64,000 bases of DNA from CAZHMN01 sp964533705 (GTDB taxonomy: Bacteria; Electryoneota; B3-LCP): NCBI GenBank assembly GCA_964533705.1, contig CAZHMN010000001.1:1-64000 (forward strand), given 5' to 3'. The notes beneath the pieces were generated by a model. The model was not told where the DNA came from. It did no database searches and saw only the letters and a program-made list of their open reading frames with translations. Below are positions 52,269 through 61,706 of this stretch, piece by piece (positions within the stretch are counted from its first letter, which is position 1; each line of letters starts with the position of its first letter). The position numbers and the translations under genes were made by a program.

Positions 52269-53549
52269 CTATATAATCGGTAAACTCACCGTAAATTGGG
52301 CACCACCTCCCTGCGGAGAATTATACTCGATTTTACCGCGGTGGAGTTCAGCGATCTTTTTAGCGATAGCTAAACCTAAACCTGTCCCTTGCGTCTTGGT
52401 GGTATAAAATGGATTGAATATTTTTTCCAGATCTTCATCACCGACACCGGGACCGTCATCTTGGATAAAAAGCTTGACCTCGTTTGCCAGTGGATTAAAC
52501 CGGTAACCTGCGATTGCCTCCCCTCGACCTTCGACGGCTTCGCAGGAATTTCCCAGCAGGTTCAGCAGGAGTTGCTTGATCTTTTCAGCATCAACCTTCG
52601 CCGGACAGGATTCGGGCGGAAAGTCACGCTTGACTTTGAATTTACCGCCCGAGCTCGCCTCAACCAAGGCGATCGCCTGATCGAAAATCGGCTCTAAGGG
52701 CTGCCGTTTAAATTCGCCGACGCAATCTTGAGTGAGGATCAGAAGGTTGGTTGCGATGCGATCCAGGGACTCTACGCCCTCTACAATGCGCTTCGCCATC
52801 CTGTAGCCGGAACTGTCTTCTGCCAGATCCTCCGCCAGAAGACCGGCGAAGCCCTTAATGCCCGCCAGAGGGTTCCTTAGTTCATGCGCCACCTGAGCGG
52901 CCATTTCGCCCAGAGCCACCAGAGTTTTTTGATGCAGCACGCGGCGTTCAAGCTCACGCACCTGTGAAATGTCCTCGAAGGTCTCCACAGCACCGATTCT
53001 TTCACCGGCAGTTGATGTAATCCATGAAGAGGAACTCTTAACGGCCAGAGTACCGCCATCCTTCAAGGGCAACTCCCGGTCGAAGCCTTTGACGGGCGAT
53101 CCGCTGATCAGGGTCTGCAAAAGTGGAGCTTGATCTCCTAATTCACCGGACATGAACTCATGATAATTCTTCCCGATCAATTCTTCGGCCAGATAACCTG
53201 TGATCTCCTCAGCCGTCCGGTTGAAAATAGTGATGCGTCCCTCCAAATCGGTCGCGATGACGCCTGAACCAATCGAATTCAGGATATCCTCATGATAGCG
53301 GAGAACCTGATCGAGCTCCTGATTCTTGTCGGCCAACTTGCGATTGGTTTCTTCCAGCTCCCGGGCAAGTCCCTCAGCGGCGCTCTCCAATCGCCTGTAG
53401 GCTTGATTGAGCACCGAGGTGCTGCGATTGAAGAATTGAAATGCTTCGACAAGGGAGATCAGTTCATCATCCTTGCCTTTGGTCTCATGGCTCACTGGAT
53501 CGGCGACTTCGATCATCACACTCTGAAGAAAGTTATGCAAGTCGGACAA
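52269..53549 (-). CDS. Soluble PAS histidine kinase (FlrB/FleS/FlgS-like)
   Basis: 426 residues, no membrane segment. An N-terminal coiled coil (about 50-85), a PAS domain (about 85-205; ILNSIGSGVIATDLEGRITIFNRTAEEITGY), the H-box LGEMAAQVAHELRNPLAGIKGF, and an ATPase domain (LLLNLLGNSCEAVEG, IQDDGPGVGDEDLEKIFNPFYTTKTQGTGLGLAIAKKI). It presumably phosphorylates the sigma-54 activator 38 bp downstream, as in Pseudomonas, Vibrio and Helicobacter flagellar circuits. The start at 53549 is TTG without a clear ribosome-binding site; a downstream ATG at residue 12 is possible. Confidence 0.9.
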   Translation of the reverse strand: MSDLHNFLQSVMIEVADPVSHETKGKDDELISLVEAFQFFNRSTSVLNQAYRRLESAAEGLARELEETNRKLADKNQELDQVLRYHEDILNSIGSGVIATDLEGRITIFNRTAEEITGYLAEELIGKNYHEFMSGELGDQAPLLQTLISGSPVKGFDRELPLKDGGTLAVKSSSSWITSTAGERIGAVETFEDISQVRELERRVLHQKTLVALGEMAAQVAHELRNPLAGIKGFAGLLAEDLAEDSSGYRMAKRIVEGVESLDRIATNLLILTQDCVGEFKRQPLEPIFDQAIALVEASSGGKFKVKRDFPPESCPAKVDAEKIKQLLLNLLGNSCEAVEGRGEAIAGYRFNPLANEVKLFIQDDGPGVGDEDLEKIFNPFYTTKTQGTGLGLAIAKKIAELHRGKIEYNSPQGGGAQFTVSLPII

Positions 53550-53999
53550 ATTGCGATTTATACTTAAATAGTGCAGATGCGATAATAATCAACGAGCATA
53601 GACTTGGAATAAAGGAACGGGTGAATTTCATATGGGAAATAACAGCTAATAATTCCAACCTAATCCCAACGGAATTTATTCGAGGGGGGATTTATTCTTC
53701 AGATCAATATAAACCAATTTTGCCCAGGAGGCAAATATTTTCTAATTTATTGTGAGGGGGTGGTCGCTACAGGCTTCTTTTATGCCTACCGAAGTTGAGC
53801 AAGAGGTTTTCATTTATTGAAAAGTGAGCTTGAAGTATCGCTACGCTGGGATATACTCTGGATATTCTCGCCGGGAGAATTTTCTCCTCAAATCATTTAT
53901 GCCTTGACATTTAAGAAAATATTTGCTAAATTTGATAAAACAATTTCATTCTTTTCCGTGAACCGGCTGACATAGGCGCAAAACTGACAGAGGGCAGAC
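53550..53999. other. Divergent spacer between kinase and C25 protease
   Basis: 450 AT-rich bases without a convincing gene. The right half holds a hairpin ATTCTC-GCCGG-GAGAAT (53864-53880) and, 24 bp later, the protease promoter. The left half contains no recognisable sigma-54 or sigma-70 element for the kinase gene. Confidence 0.5.
53904..53932 (+). promoter_or_regulatory. Sigma-70-type promoter of the C25 protease gene
   Basis: Perfect -35 TTGACA (53904-53909), a 17-bp spacer and -10 TAAATT (53927-53932), about 68 bp before the ATG. A small hairpin lies just upstream (53864-53880). Confidence 0.7.
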
Positions 54000-56900
54000 A
54001 TGAAAAAAATCGGACTCTTAAACGGCATTGCATTGGCATTGTTCTGCATTTTGCAACCGGCAAGCGGTGAGTGGATTAGCTTGGGCATCTCTCCCCAGTC
54101 CACTGCGGAAATCAGGGTTGAGAGGGCTGATGAGAATGGTTTGCGGTTACACCTCATGTTCTCGGGCTTCGAATCGGAGGCAGTCGAGCTGGCAGAGACG
54201 GATTTCCAGCGATTGAGTTTCCAGGGGTCCGGCGTCTGGGGACAACTCGGTCAACCCGAACTGCCGGTGCTCAGGAAACTCGTGCGTTTGCCCGAGCAGA
54301 GCGACTGGCACTGGGAAATCGTTAATTCGGATTTCGTGGAGTTATCCGATTACACTCTATCCCCGCATCAGGAAGGCACCGTGGAGACTCCGGAAGGTTC
54401 ATATGATCCCGATGTGGTTTTCGATGAAACTTCCTACCTGATGGATCGCTGGTTTCCAACCGAACCTGTGGAATTAGGAAGTCCCATCATCATGCGGGAT
54501 TTTCGTTTGGGGCGTCTGGAACTCCGGCCGATTCAATACAATCCCGCTCGAAAACTTCTACGGGTTTATCGTAATCTGACCGTGCAGATCATCTTCGAGG
54601 GGCGAGGGGAAAACCCGATTCTCAATCCTCGGACGCAGAAATCGAGAGTCTTCTCCCGATTGGTTACCGCTAATGTGATCAATCCGGAGGCTTTCTCACT
54701 GGATGAAAATGACGAGGTTTTGGGTGGGTACCTCTTCATTACGCCCCCGAGTTTTCAGAGCAATCAGTGGCTGACGGATCTCGTCGAATGGAAACAGCGC
54801 AAAGGATTCCCCTGCACCTTTGTAAGCACCAGTGTCACCGGAAGCTCTGCCTCCCAGATCAAGAACTACATCCAGAATCTCTACAACACTTCGCCAATTC
54901 CCCCCGATTACCTGGTGCTGGTCGGCGATGCCGATCAGGGTATGCCGACACACTATTATCCAAATACAGGAGATGCCTCCGACCTGCCTTACACCCTGCT
55001 GGAAGGAACCGATTATTTCCCGGATATGCTGGCAGGACGTTTGTCCGTTGATTCGCAGACCGATCTGTCCGTGGTCTGCGCCAAAATCCTGAATTATGAA
55101 GCGAATCCCTATACGTCTGACCCATCCTGGTTCACGCGCGGGCTCATGGTCTACGATTACAGTGGATCGCTTTCCTGTAAAAACACCAAGGAACGCTGCC
55201 GCGATCTAATGCTGGAGCACGGTTACACGACCGTGGAACAGGTGACCAATCCACCCCATTATTCGGGGGCTTCCTACATTAATCCCATCATCAACAATGG
55301 CGTTACCTTCGTCAACTATCGCGGCTATGGATCCTATTCGTGCTGGTCACCGCCGACTTACTACACGAGCAATATTCAGTCTCTTTACAATAACTATAAG
55401 CTGCCCGTGATCACCTCCATAGTCTGCGGAGGAGGCAATTTCGTCAGCAGCAGCAGCGATCCCTGTTTCGGTGAAGGCTGGATTCGATACGGATCGGTGC
55501 TCTCTCCCAAGGGTGCCGTGAGCTTTATGGGGCCAACCTCGCTGTATACGCACACCAAGTGGAACAACTGCATTGACGCAGGTATTTACCAGGGTATTTT
55601 CGAGGAGGGCATCGGAGACTTCGCTTCGGCATTGCTGCGCGGTAAGATGGAACTCTACTACGGCATGCCCAACAATCAGGGGCCCGGTGGAACGACCAGT
55701 TCGGTGGAATGCTACTTTTACATTTATAATATCCTGGGCGATCCCGGTCTGGAGATGTGGACAGGCGTCCCCGCAACCCTGAGCGTAACCCATCCCACCT
55801 CTCTGCCCCAGGGGGTTAACTCTTTCGATTTAACCGTTCTGACTGGCGTCACGCCCATTGAAGGCGCCCTGGTCTGTGTCCGTAGAGCGGAAAACGATTA
55901 TCAGAATACGGCCTGGACGGACGAGACGGGGTCAGTACTAATGGATCTCGGGGATGCGACGGCGGGGAGTTATTATGTGACCGTCACAGGGCACAACCTG
56001 CATACCTATATGGGCCAGCTGACCATCAGCCAGGAAGCGGTCGCGCTGGGAATAGAAAACTACACGGTTGACGACGACATGATCGGTGAATCCAGCGGGG
56101 ACGGCGACGGCCAGTTCAACCCGGGAGAGACCATCGAACTGATTGTAACGCTTTCGAATAACGGTTCCAGCCAGACGGCGACGGGGGTTACCGGAACCGT
56201 CTCGTCCTCGGATCCTTACTTAACCATCACCCAGAGCTCGCTGACCGGACCGAACGCCGCTCCCGGCGCCACCTCGCTGCTCAGCGATGATTTCAACCTG
56301 ATCTTATCCCCGGAAGCCCCACACAGTCACATCGTACAAGTCACCCTGGAGGCATCCTGCAGCCAGGGATCCTGGACCAACCTGATCAACCTGCCAGTTG
56401 TTGCTCCGCTGGCCGAAGCGCTTGAATATACCATCGAAAACTCCACCGGCGTTTTGAATCCCGGTGAAATAGCCGATGTAACCGTAACCCTGCTGAATTC
56501 CGGCGGTGATCCACTGCAAAACTGCTCCGGGACGTTAATTTCACCGGACGCCAGACTGACGGTAACCGATAACTACGGCCAGTGGGATAATATCACGCCC
56601 GGCAACTCATGCGTCAATGGGTCTAACATGTTTACCCTCACGGCAGCGCCGGACTGCCCGCCGGGTTGGACGGTTCCACTGCAGTTGATCGTCAACGCAA
56701 ATAGCTATGCTGATACCGTTATTGTGAACTTCACCGTTGGAGAAGTCACCGATGAAGATCCCGCCGGGCCGGATGCCTACGGTTACCGCTGCTTTGACTC
56801 GCGCGATCTCATGTACGCTCAAGCTCCAACGTACGACTGGATCGAAGCGTCCACCCAGCCCGGTCAGACCACGCTCAATCTGCCGGACTACTCGTCGGAA

Positions 56901-58139
56901 GACGACAAATCGCTTTCGCTTCAACTTCCCTTTGATTTCCGTTACTACGGAGAGGATTACGATTCCATCACCGTCTGCTCTAACGGCTGGATCTCCATGA
57001 GGGATCGGGACAATTACATCAATTTCCGCAACTGGAACATCCCCGGTGCGCAGGGCCCGCCCGCTATGATCGCCGCCTTCTGGGATGATCTGCGGATGGA
57101 CTATTCCGGTTCTTCCATACATTACTGGTACGACTCGGCAAATCACCGCGTCGTCATCGAGTGGAAGCACCTCAAAACGGCGTACGGTTACGGTTATAAT
57201 ACCTTCGAAATCATCCTTTACGATCCCGCTTACTACCCCACCTCCACCGGCGACGGCGAAATCGTCTTCCAGTATCAGCAATTCCGGAACTACGACAGCA
57301 GCGAGAACTACTGCACAATCGGCATCGAAAACTGGCAGCAGTCTGATGGTGTGAAGGTCACCTATGCGAATTACTATACAGCAGGATCAGCCGTTTTAGA
57401 CGACGGTGTAGCGCTGAAATTCACCACCGACATTGATTATCTCTCGACCGCGCCCGATGTTGAGATCCAATTAACGCCTTACGGCACGCCCATCCAGATC
57501 CCCAGTTCGGGCGGCAGTTTCGATTACAACATCGCAGCCACGAACAACGAACCGACATCGCAGGGAATCACCGTCTGGTGTGACGTTACCCTGCCCAACG
57601 GTGTGGCATACGGCCCCGTCTTGGGACCGGTTACGGTAACGCTGGGATCGGGCGTCTCCATCAATCGAGACCGCACCCAGGCGGTGCCCTCGAACGCACC
57701 CACCGGCGTCTATCAGTATAACGCTTACGCGGGCGCTTACCCCAACAGCATCTGGGACAGCGACAACTTTACCTTCACGAAGTTGGCCGATGGATACCGG
57801 GACATCGTAAACGACTGGATCAACGACGGCGAACCGTTCGATAATGAGGCTCTCGCCCAAGATCAAGGCCTTCCCGACCAATTCTCATTGATCGGCGCTT
57901 CCCCCAACCCCTTCAATCAGGAAACTAAAATCAGCTTTACTATACCTGAGAAAAATCAGGTCAGACTATGCATTTACGATGTTCGCGGCAGAAAGGTCGC
58001 AGTATTAGTGGATGGTTACAGGGAGGCGGGAATGCACGAAGTGATTTGGAATGCCGCTAACCTGAGCGCCGGTTTGTACTTCGTTCGATTCGAAGCGAGG
58101 GGCTTTACTGCTGTTCAAAAAATGGCTTACATCAAATAG
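54000..58139 (+). CDS. Secreted C25 (gingipain-like) protease with C-terminal sorting domain
   Basis: 1,379 residues. Signal peptide (1-24), N-terminal propeptide-like region (about 25-240), C25 caspase-like domain (about 245-590: GGYLFITPPSFQSNQWLTDLVEWKQRKG, PDYLVLVGDADQGMP, DMLAGRLSVDS), Ig-like and CARDB-like beta domains (about 590-930), a YDW...PFDFRYYGEDYDSI module (about 930-1150), a further beta domain, and a C-terminal FlgD-Ig/T9SS type A-like domain (PNPFN, VYDVRGRKVAVLVDG-like segment, AGLYFVRFEARG). The catalytic dyad is His-Cys in gingipain: Cys476 is present, but the His position is Tyr443. It may be inactive or use another base. Stand-alone gene with its own promoter and terminator. 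Confidence 0.88.
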   Translation: MKKIGLLNGIALALFCILQPASGEWISLGISPQSTAEIRVERADENGLRLHLMFSGFESEAVELAETDFQRLSFQGSGVWGQLGQPELPVLRKLVRLPEQSDWHWEIVNSDFVELSDYTLSPHQEGTVETPEGSYDPDVVFDETSYLMDRWFPTEPVELGSPIIMRDFRLGRLELRPIQYNPARKLLRVYRNLTVQIIFEGRGENPILNPRTQKSRVFSRLVTANVINPEAFSLDENDEVLGGYLFITPPSFQSNQWLTDLVEWKQRKGFPCTFVSTSVTGSSASQIKNYIQNLYNTSPIPPDYLVLVGDADQGMPTHYYPNTGDASDLPYTLLEGTDYFPDMLAGRLSVDSQTDLSVVCAKILNYEANPYTSDPSWFTRGLMVYDYSGSLSCKNTKERCRDLMLEHGYTTVEQVTNPPHYSGASYINPIINNGVTFVNYRGYGSYSCWSPPTYYTSNIQSLYNNYKLPVITSIVCGGGNFVSSSSDPCFGEGWIRYGSVLSPKGAVSFMGPTSLYTHTKWNNCIDAGIYQGIFEEGIGDFASALLRGKMELYYGMPNNQGPGGTTSSVECYFYIYNILGDPGLEMWTGVPATLSVTHPTSLPQGVNSFDLTVLTGVTPIEGALVCVRRAENDYQNTAWTDETGSVLMDLGDATAGSYYVTVTGHNLHTYMGQLTISQEAVALGIENYTVDDDMIGESSGDGDGQFNPGETIELIVTLSNNGSSQTATGVTGTVSSSDPYLTITQSSLTGPNAAPGATSLLSDDFNLILSPEAPHSHIVQVTLEASCSQGSWTNLINLPVVAPLAEALEYTIENSTGVLNPGEIADVTVTLLNSGGDPLQNCSGTLISPDARLTVTDNYGQWDNITPGNSCVNGSNMFTLTAAPDCPPGWTVPLQLIVNANSYADTVIVNFTVGEVTDEDPAGPDAYGYRCFDSRDLMYAQAPTYDWIEASTQPGQTTLNLPDYSSEDDKSLSLQLPFDFRYYGEDYDSITVCSNGWISMRDRDNYINFRNWNIPGAQGPPAMIAAFWDDLRMDYSGSSIHYWYDSANHRVVIEWKHLKTAYGYGYNTFEIILYDPAYYPTSTGDGEIVFQYQQFRNYDSSENYCTIGIENWQQSDGVKVTYANYYTAGSAVLDDGVALKFTTDIDYLSTAPDVEIQLTPYGTPIQIPSSGGSFDYNIAATNNEPTSQGITVWCDVTLPNGVAYGPVLGPVTVTLGSGVSINRDRTQAVPSNAPTGVYQYNAYAGAYPNSIWDSDNFTFTKLADGYRDIVNDWINDGEPFDNEALAQDQGLPDQFSLIGASPNPFNQETKISFTIPEKNQVRLCIYDVRGRKVAVLVDGYREAGMHEVIWNAANLSAGLYFVRFEARGFTAVQKMAYIK

Positions 58140-58171
58140 AGGGGAGAAAAAAATCTTCTGCTCTTAGAAGG

Positions 58172-58193
58172 CGCACCTTCGGGTGCGTTTTTT
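58172..58193 (+). terminator. Intrinsic terminator after the C25 protease gene
   Basis: CGCACC-TTCG-GGTGCG stem with the stable TTCG tetraloop followed by six T, 33 bp after the stop. A textbook rho-independent terminator. Confidence 0.9.
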
Positions 58194-58277
58194 AAATGGA
58201 AAATCCGCATATGGGATCCCCGTCAAACGACAATACGGCAAGCAAAACAATCAAAAACGCCTTTACCGCATTTTGCC

Positions 58278-58889
58278 TCAGAGCTTGCGCGTCAGTCTGA
58301 TCTCATCCCGGATCGGGATACCGGCAAATCCCCTCAATTCGTCCCCGTGATGTTCTGCGATCAAACCAGGCTTCAATTCCTCCAGCACAAATCCCATTTT
58401 CTGGTAGAAACAGAGAGCGGGCAGATCGTCATTGCTGGTCGCCACCCTGACGCTGCTGCACTCCTGTTTGCGGGCTTGCTGCATAGCCTCTTTTAATAAC
58501 AAACGGCCAATGCCCTGCCCCTGGTACTCCGGGTAAACGTTCAGTACGACGACAATCTGGGTGTTATCCAACTTTTTGTAGGACAGCAAACCGGCGATCT
58601 CGCCTTCCGCCAGAGCGAGAATATTGACGCATTGCTTAACGTCAAACACCTGCCCAAAGCAGTGAAATTCGGTCTCGTCCCAAAAATATCGGCAGATTTC
58701 CAGAACCTCTTCAAATTCCTCATCATAGGCTCGTCGCAGTACAATGTTCGCCTGAGCGACAGGCTCGCCCGGTTTGGGGAGGTCCGCCTTGGCTTCCGCA
58801 CTGACTACTAAGAGATCGGCTTCGCTCATATTAATGAACAAGTCTCTCAGTGGGCAGTAGTATTGAGGATTGTGATCAGAGGCACTCAT
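58278..58889 (-). CDS. GNAT-family N-acetyltransferase
   Basis: 203 residues. The GNAT domain (about 55-190) has the acetyl-CoA-binding motif A VYPEYQGQGIGRLLLKEAM and the motif B region VRVATSNDDLPALCFYQKMGFVLEE. The N-terminal 50 residues, with two Cys/His-containing stretches, are outside the domain. ATG at 58889 follows AAAGGAG; a sigma-70-type promoter lies 50-77 bp upstream. Substrate unknown. It is convergent with the protease, behind that gene's terminator. Confidence 0.85.
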   Translation of the reverse strand: MSASDHNPQYYCPLRDLFINMSEADLLVVSAEAKADLPKPGEPVAQANIVLRRAYDEEFEEVLEICRYFWDETEFHCFGQVFDVKQCVNILALAEGEIAGLLSYKKLDNTQIVVVLNVYPEYQGQGIGRLLLKEAMQQARKQECSSVRVATSNDDLPALCFYQKMGFVLEELKPGLIAEHHGDELRGFAGIPIRDEIRLTRKL

Positions 58890-58937
58890 GCGCTGGACAG
58901 CTCCTTTCGTTCGACTGTGTTTTTTAGGTTTCTGCTA

Positions 58938-58966
58938 AATATATAATTTTATCAACAAAGAGTCAA
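58938..58966 (-). promoter_or_regulatory. Sigma-70-type promoter of the GNAT gene
   Basis: On the minus strand -35 TTGACT (58961-58966), 17-bp spacer, -10 TATATT (58938-58943), close to consensus. Confidence 0.65.
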
Positions 58967-59223
58967 CAAAAATCGAATACGAGTGAAGCTTCAATCCAAG
59001 TTGTCGGCAATAAGTCCGAAATCACACATTTAAGGAGAGAGAACATAGTGGAGTAAACGGGTGGCGATATTGGTACTCACCACGATAGACGAGGATAAGA
59101 TCACAAATTGTGAGGAAACAGATAATTTTGAAAATTGGTAGAATCACTTTTTTCGCTTGCATTTAAGGGGTAAATGATATATTTTAGTTTAATGTAGTTA
59201 TTCTCACCAACTCGGGGAGTCGC
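58967..59223. other. Rest of the GNAT/EnvC divergent spacer
   Basis: The 334-bp spacer (58890-59223) holds the GNAT promoter on the left and the EnvC-like gene promoter on the right. Between them is an AAGGAGAGAG purine run (about 59032-59041) that looks like a ribosome-binding site but is followed by no open frame of any length. Confidence 0.5.
59157..59185 (+). promoter_or_regulatory. Sigma-70-type promoter of the envC-holB-ricT-metG run
   Basis: -35 TTGCAT (59157-59162), 17-bp spacer, -10 TATTTT (59180-59185), 38 bp before the TTG start of the EnvC-like gene. Confidence 0.5.
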
Positions 59224-60507
59224 TTGAAGCTCCGGTGGGGTATCATTGAAATCCTCCTGTTGTCGGTCTGTTGGATTACATTCTATGTTGGTAAAGCGGA
59301 TAGCAAAAGCCTGACGCAGGAGGAGGCCGATCAAGCCAGTCAGCAACTGGAACGCCTCCGCAGGGAGATAAAAGACTTCGAGAAACGTATCACTGAAAGC
59401 CAGAGCCGAGAAAAGGATCTCCTGGATGAGCTGGAGGATTTCGATCAGGAAATAAATCTGCGCCGGAAACTAATTCAGAAGCTCGAAGATGAGCGCAACC
59501 GCGCCCAGGCGTCTCTGGCGAAGACAAGGCGGGAGCTCGACGTCCTGCAGGTCGAGATCGAGAGCACCCGGCGTGATTCAATCCGAACCGCACAGGAGCG
59601 AGATTCCCTGGCGGCCTTGGTCAGCAGGAGGGCTGTTTACACCTACAAGTACTTTCGCCGGGACGTGCTCAGAGCTATTTTAACTGCGCATTCCGCAGTC
59701 CAGATGCTGACCCGCCAGAAATACATCAGCAGGATTGTTGAAGCCGACTGCAATAATCTTCAGAGGTTGGATCGCAAGAATGCGAAGCTGATTCAACTCA
59801 GCAATGATCTTTCGGCGCGAAAAACCGAGGAGAGCATCCGCCTCGATCGCTTCAGGCGGACTGCGAAATACAAGGAGGAATTGATCGCAGAAGAAAATCT
59901 CGAAACAGAACTGCTGAAAAAGCGGCGGCTGGATCGAGAAGCCCTGTTGAAGCGGATCCGAAAGGACCAGGATCTCCTGCGCATACAGCTCTCCGAGAAG
60001 AAATTAGCGGCTCAGAGAATAGAAAGCCTGATCAAAACGCTTGAAACCCAGCGGGAAAGCCTGCCGGTTCCACCGGAAGTCACCTGGAAACCCGAAATCC
60101 CTTTCGATCAACTGAAGGGGAAAATGAACTGGCCGACGATGGGGCGCGTGGTTTCTCGTTTCGGCCTGCAGCGTCACGAAAAATTGGCTACGGTCACTGA
60201 AAATCCAGGCATCGAAATAGAAGCTTCTGAAGGGACTCCGGTAGTTTCGGTCTGCGCCGGTCAGGTCACAAAGATCACCTGGCTGCGCGGCTATGGGAAC
60301 ACCGTCCTCGTGGACCACAGAGATGGTTATTATACCGTTTATGCCCATCTGGATCAGATTTTGGTCCGGGAAGGTCAGGTATTGTCCGCGGGAGAGATGA
60401 TCGGGCGCGTCGGACAATCCGGCTCCTTGAGCGGGCCCAGGCTGCATTTTGAAATCTGGGCAAAGCGGGAAAAGCAGGATCCTCTCGGATGGTTGATTCC
60501 TAGATAA
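59224..60507 (+). CDS. envC: EnvC-like degenerate LytM (M23) protein
   Basis: 427 residues, close to E. coli EnvC (419). Signal-anchor-like N-terminus (EILLLSVCWITFYV), a long coiled coil (about 28-275) and a C-terminal LytM fold (about 300-425). Zn ligands are degraded: Asn327 and Glu331 stand where HxxxD is expected (NPGIEIEA), and Arg406 replaces the first His of HLH (GPRLHFE). As with EnvC, it should be a non-catalytic activator of periplasmic amidases for daughter-cell separation, rather than an endopeptidase. TTG start, with GGGGAG just upstream. First of a co-directional run with holB, ricT and metG. Confidence 0.85.
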   Translation: MKLRWGIIEILLLSVCWITFYVGKADSKSLTQEEADQASQQLERLRREIKDFEKRITESQSREKDLLDELEDFDQEINLRRKLIQKLEDERNRAQASLAKTRRELDVLQVEIESTRRDSIRTAQERDSLAALVSRRAVYTYKYFRRDVLRAILTAHSAVQMLTRQKYISRIVEADCNNLQRLDRKNAKLIQLSNDLSARKTEESIRLDRFRRTAKYKEELIAEENLETELLKKRRLDREALLKRIRKDQDLLRIQLSEKKLAAQRIESLIKTLETQRESLPVPPEVTWKPEIPFDQLKGKMNWPTMGRVVSRFGLQRHEKLATVTENPGIEIEASEGTPVVSVCAGQVTKITWLRGYGNTVLVDHRDGYYTVYAHLDQILVREGQVLSAGEMIGRVGQSGSLSGPRLHFEIWAKREKQDPLGWLIPR

Positions 60508-60546
60508 TTTCAGTGCGTGGATGGAATAAACAATCGTCAAAAGAAT

Positions 60547-61680
60547 ATGCCGTTAGAAAGGGTCATTGAACAGCAACGCGCCCGCCGCATCATCGAATCC
60601 ATGGTGCGCGAGAATCGGCTGCCCCATGCTCTCCTCTTCTGGGGATCAGCAGGGATCGGCAAATCGGTGGCGGCTATGGAACTGGCGCGCTGGCTCAACT
60701 GCGAACAACATCCGGATGGCCCCTGCGGAACCTGTGAATCCTGCGTCAAATTCCGGACGCTGGAACATCCCCACTTCAGCTACCAGCTCCCGCTTCCGGC
60801 TTCAGCTTTGGTGAATTCGGAAGAAGGGGAATTAACTCGAGTGGCAGCAGAGCAGTTAGCGGAGATTTTCAAAGAGAAGGGTAAAGATCCCTATCGTTCG
60901 GCCGAGTACCCCGGAAGCCAGTTTATTCTGATCGGTCAGATAAGGTCGCTCCTGCGCTGGGCGAACATTCGTTCTTTCAATGATAAACACCGCCTAGCCC
61001 TGATTGATCACGCCGACCGCCTCCGGGAAGAAGCGGGCAACGCCCTGCTAAAACTCCTGGAGGAACCACCGCCCCGGTTCATTCTGGTGCTGACGGCGGA
61101 AACCCCGGAAGACATCTTGCCGACTCTGCGTTCGAGATGCCATTCTATTGAATTCGTCCGTTTAAGCACAGCGACTATTGAACATGAGTTGCGCTCACGC
61201 GGTTTTGAAGAAACGGAAGAATTAAGAAGGATCGTAAACCTTTCGGGCGGCAACCTATCCAGAGCCTTGAAATACGCCGAAGACCCGCAACAGGCGGCGC
61301 AATTGCACGATTTCGCCATAAACGTCGTGCGGCACTCTTTGACGAGGAGCCCGATAGAATTGAATAAGATTGCAGAAGCATGGTCCAGTAAGGATCACGC
61401 CGAACAATCGCTCATTCTGGAGATTGTCGCTGCCTGGCTGCGCGATGCAGCAATGCTTCAGCAACTTGGCGAAGCCGGAGAACAGCGCGTCATTCATTCG
61501 GATCGCCTTGATTTGTTGAAAAAATTCGTCGCGAATTGCCCCCGCGCTGACTTTATCAGCGCTGCTAATGCAGTCGAACAAGCGCGGAACAGCCTGGAGA
61601 GCAACTTGCTTCCACCACTGGTCATAGCGTTGATGGCACGAAAACTCTATCGCGCCGTCTACAGGCGCAAGCCGAATTAA
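60547..61680 (+). CDS. holB: DNA polymerase III delta' subunit HolB
   Basis: 377 residues from the ATG at 60547 (MPLERVIEQQRARRIIES), the family start; an in-frame GTG at 60517 adds ten residues. P-loop GSAGIGKSVAAME, Zn-binding CEQHPDGPCGTCESC, sensor region ALIDHADRLREEAGNALLKLLEEPP and the SRC motif TLRSRCHSIEF are all present. A clamp-loader subunit that opens the beta clamp with delta and tau/gamma. The order holB-ricT-metG is widespread in bacteria. Confidence 0.95.
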   Translation: MPLERVIEQQRARRIIESMVRENRLPHALLFWGSAGIGKSVAAMELARWLNCEQHPDGPCGTCESCVKFRTLEHPHFSYQLPLPASALVNSEEGELTRVAAEQLAEIFKEKGKDPYRSAEYPGSQFILIGQIRSLLRWANIRSFNDKHRLALIDHADRLREEAGNALLKLLEEPPPRFILVLTAETPEDILPTLRSRCHSIEFVRLSTATIEHELRSRGFEETEELRRIVNLSGGNLSRALKYAEDPQQAAQLHDFAINVVRHSLTRSPIELNKIAEAWSSKDHAEQSLILEIVAAWLRDAAMLQQLGEAGEQRVIHSDRLDLLKKFVANCPRADFISAANAVEQARNSLESNLLPPLVIALMARKLYRAVYRRKPN

Positions 61681-61706
61681 ACGAATAGGATCAGCATAAG
61701 AGCATT

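Noticed and set aside
53897..54157. 86-codon minus-strand open frame overlapping the protease start
   Set aside because: It overlaps the signal peptide region and promoter of a much better supported gene and resembles no family.
59032..59052. AAGGAGAGAG followed by GTG upstream of the EnvC-like gene
   Set aside because: The frame closes after two codons, so there is no gene.
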